Positions 63,351 to 64,000 of a DNA stretch of 64,000 nt are shown here, one piece after another; positions within the stretch are counted from its first letter, which is position 1, and every line of letters starts with the position of its first letter. Below the pieces are notes generated by a model. It saw nothing but the letters and a program-made list of their open reading frames with translations. It made no database searches and had not been told where the DNA came from. The stretch lies in NCBI GenBank assembly GCA_034509495.1, contig CM067506.1, positions 21,927,309-21,991,308 on the forward strand, in the 5' to 3' direction. A program made the translations under genes and the position numbers. The DNA comes from Acestrorhynchus altus. Taxonomy: Eukaryota > Chordata > Actinopteri > Characiformes > Acestrorhynchidae.

Positions 63351-64000
63351 AGACCAGCTGTGCATTTGTACTGTGGCTGAATGAGTGAAAAACAATTAGG
63401 TCTGCTCCCCAGGGCCAGGTGAAACTGGAGGTTTTATGTTAATAACTCACTTCCTGTGGACTGTGATCTCACATCCTCAAAGGAGCTATGGCCATTACTC
63501 ACAGGGGCTCTGGGGCCACAGGGCCAGCACACAGGACAGGGGCCATCTGGGGCTTTAGGTAAGCCAAGTGCAGACCATCAGTACAACGTTAATTTTACTC
63601 AAGAGCAAGAGAAGTTTGAGAGTACAACCCTTATATCTGAAGAGTGCAAAAGGAGTGGTAAAGATCTGTGTTTCCAAGGCACTTAACTGCCCTACTTTCT
63701 TCAGATGAAATGTATAATGTGTTTTACATTTTTTAATTGTGCTAATTTTAAACAGTTTAAACAAAAGTAGTTCTGGGAACATTCTCAGGTTCTTGTTGTG
63801 CAGGAGTGAGAGTCAGCCACCGGGACTAAAACAACACTGCACTGAGTTTGTACACAGCCTGAAGACAACTGAAGCCTGGCCAGAAATCTGGCAAGCTGTA
63901 GATTACAGTCCAGTGTAGTTTTACAGTGCACATGAGGAGGGCAATAAGTAGTGCAGGCTGTCAATCAGAAGCCTCATCTGGATAATGGAAGCATGAAGCC
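63351..64000. other. Non-coding sequence to window end
   Basis: Moderately GC-rich stretch at 63400-63560, otherwise AT-rich. No exon or repeat is recognised. Confidence 0.4.

Overview
This is a 64 kb piece of a teleost genome, most likely an otophysan fish (characiform, siluriform or relatives). The evidence is intron-split coding sequence, Tc1-like transposons, L2-like LINE fragments, tRNA-derived SINEs, many MITE-type repeats and long dinucleotide arrays. Several repeats match, from memory, families that are common in otophysan genomes. Nothing bacterial, viral or CRISPR-like is present.

Only one protein-coding gene can be supported: cxcl12a (sdf1a), a CXC chemokine, on the minus strand. 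Its four coding exons lie at 38299-38233, 36186-36069, 34025-33942 and 32578-32548. All three introns have GT-AG ends and the splice phases agree (1, 2, 2). The joined frame is exactly 300 nt, giving 99 residues plus a stop. The protein has a signal peptide, a mature KP N-terminus, the CXC pair, two further cysteines and a basic C-terminal tail. Exon 3 is followed by an in-frame stop just inside intron 3, so reading through that donor would give a 90-residue form, the same layout as the alpha and beta forms of mammalian CXCL12. A TATA-like box lies upstream, intron 1 has a CpG-rich patch, and the proximal 3' UTR carries a miR-430-class seed match.

Layout: 1-31.6 kb is gene-free sequence 3' of cxcl12a. 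It holds a MITE (2.2-2.5 kb), a decayed Tc1-like element (3.17-4.28 kb), a SINE (8.7 kb), a transposon with long inverted repeats (about 13.9-14.8 kb), an otophysan repeat (14.9-15.5 kb), a TIR MITE (16.6 kb), an L2-like LINE tail (22.7-23.3 kb), an LTR element nested in a second Tc1-like element (23.4-26.0 kb) and an L2-like reverse-transcriptase fragment (27.1-27.5 kb). cxcl12a occupies about 31.6-38.4 kb. The sequence from 38.4 to 64 kb is again gene-free, with scattered copies of a short repeat rich in GGTTCTT, a TIR MITE at 47.5 kb, a perfect 43-bp inverted repeat at 50.6-50.8 kb, a roughly 1.1 kb fish repeat at 51-52 kb and many microsatellites.

The isolation of a single chemokine gene in more than 25 kb of non-coding sequence on each side resembles the gene-poor setting of CXCL12 in other vertebrates. 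Some non-repetitive, GC-richer stretches are therefore listed as candidate regulatory sequence, but only a cross-species alignment could confirm them. I found no new multi-gene system.
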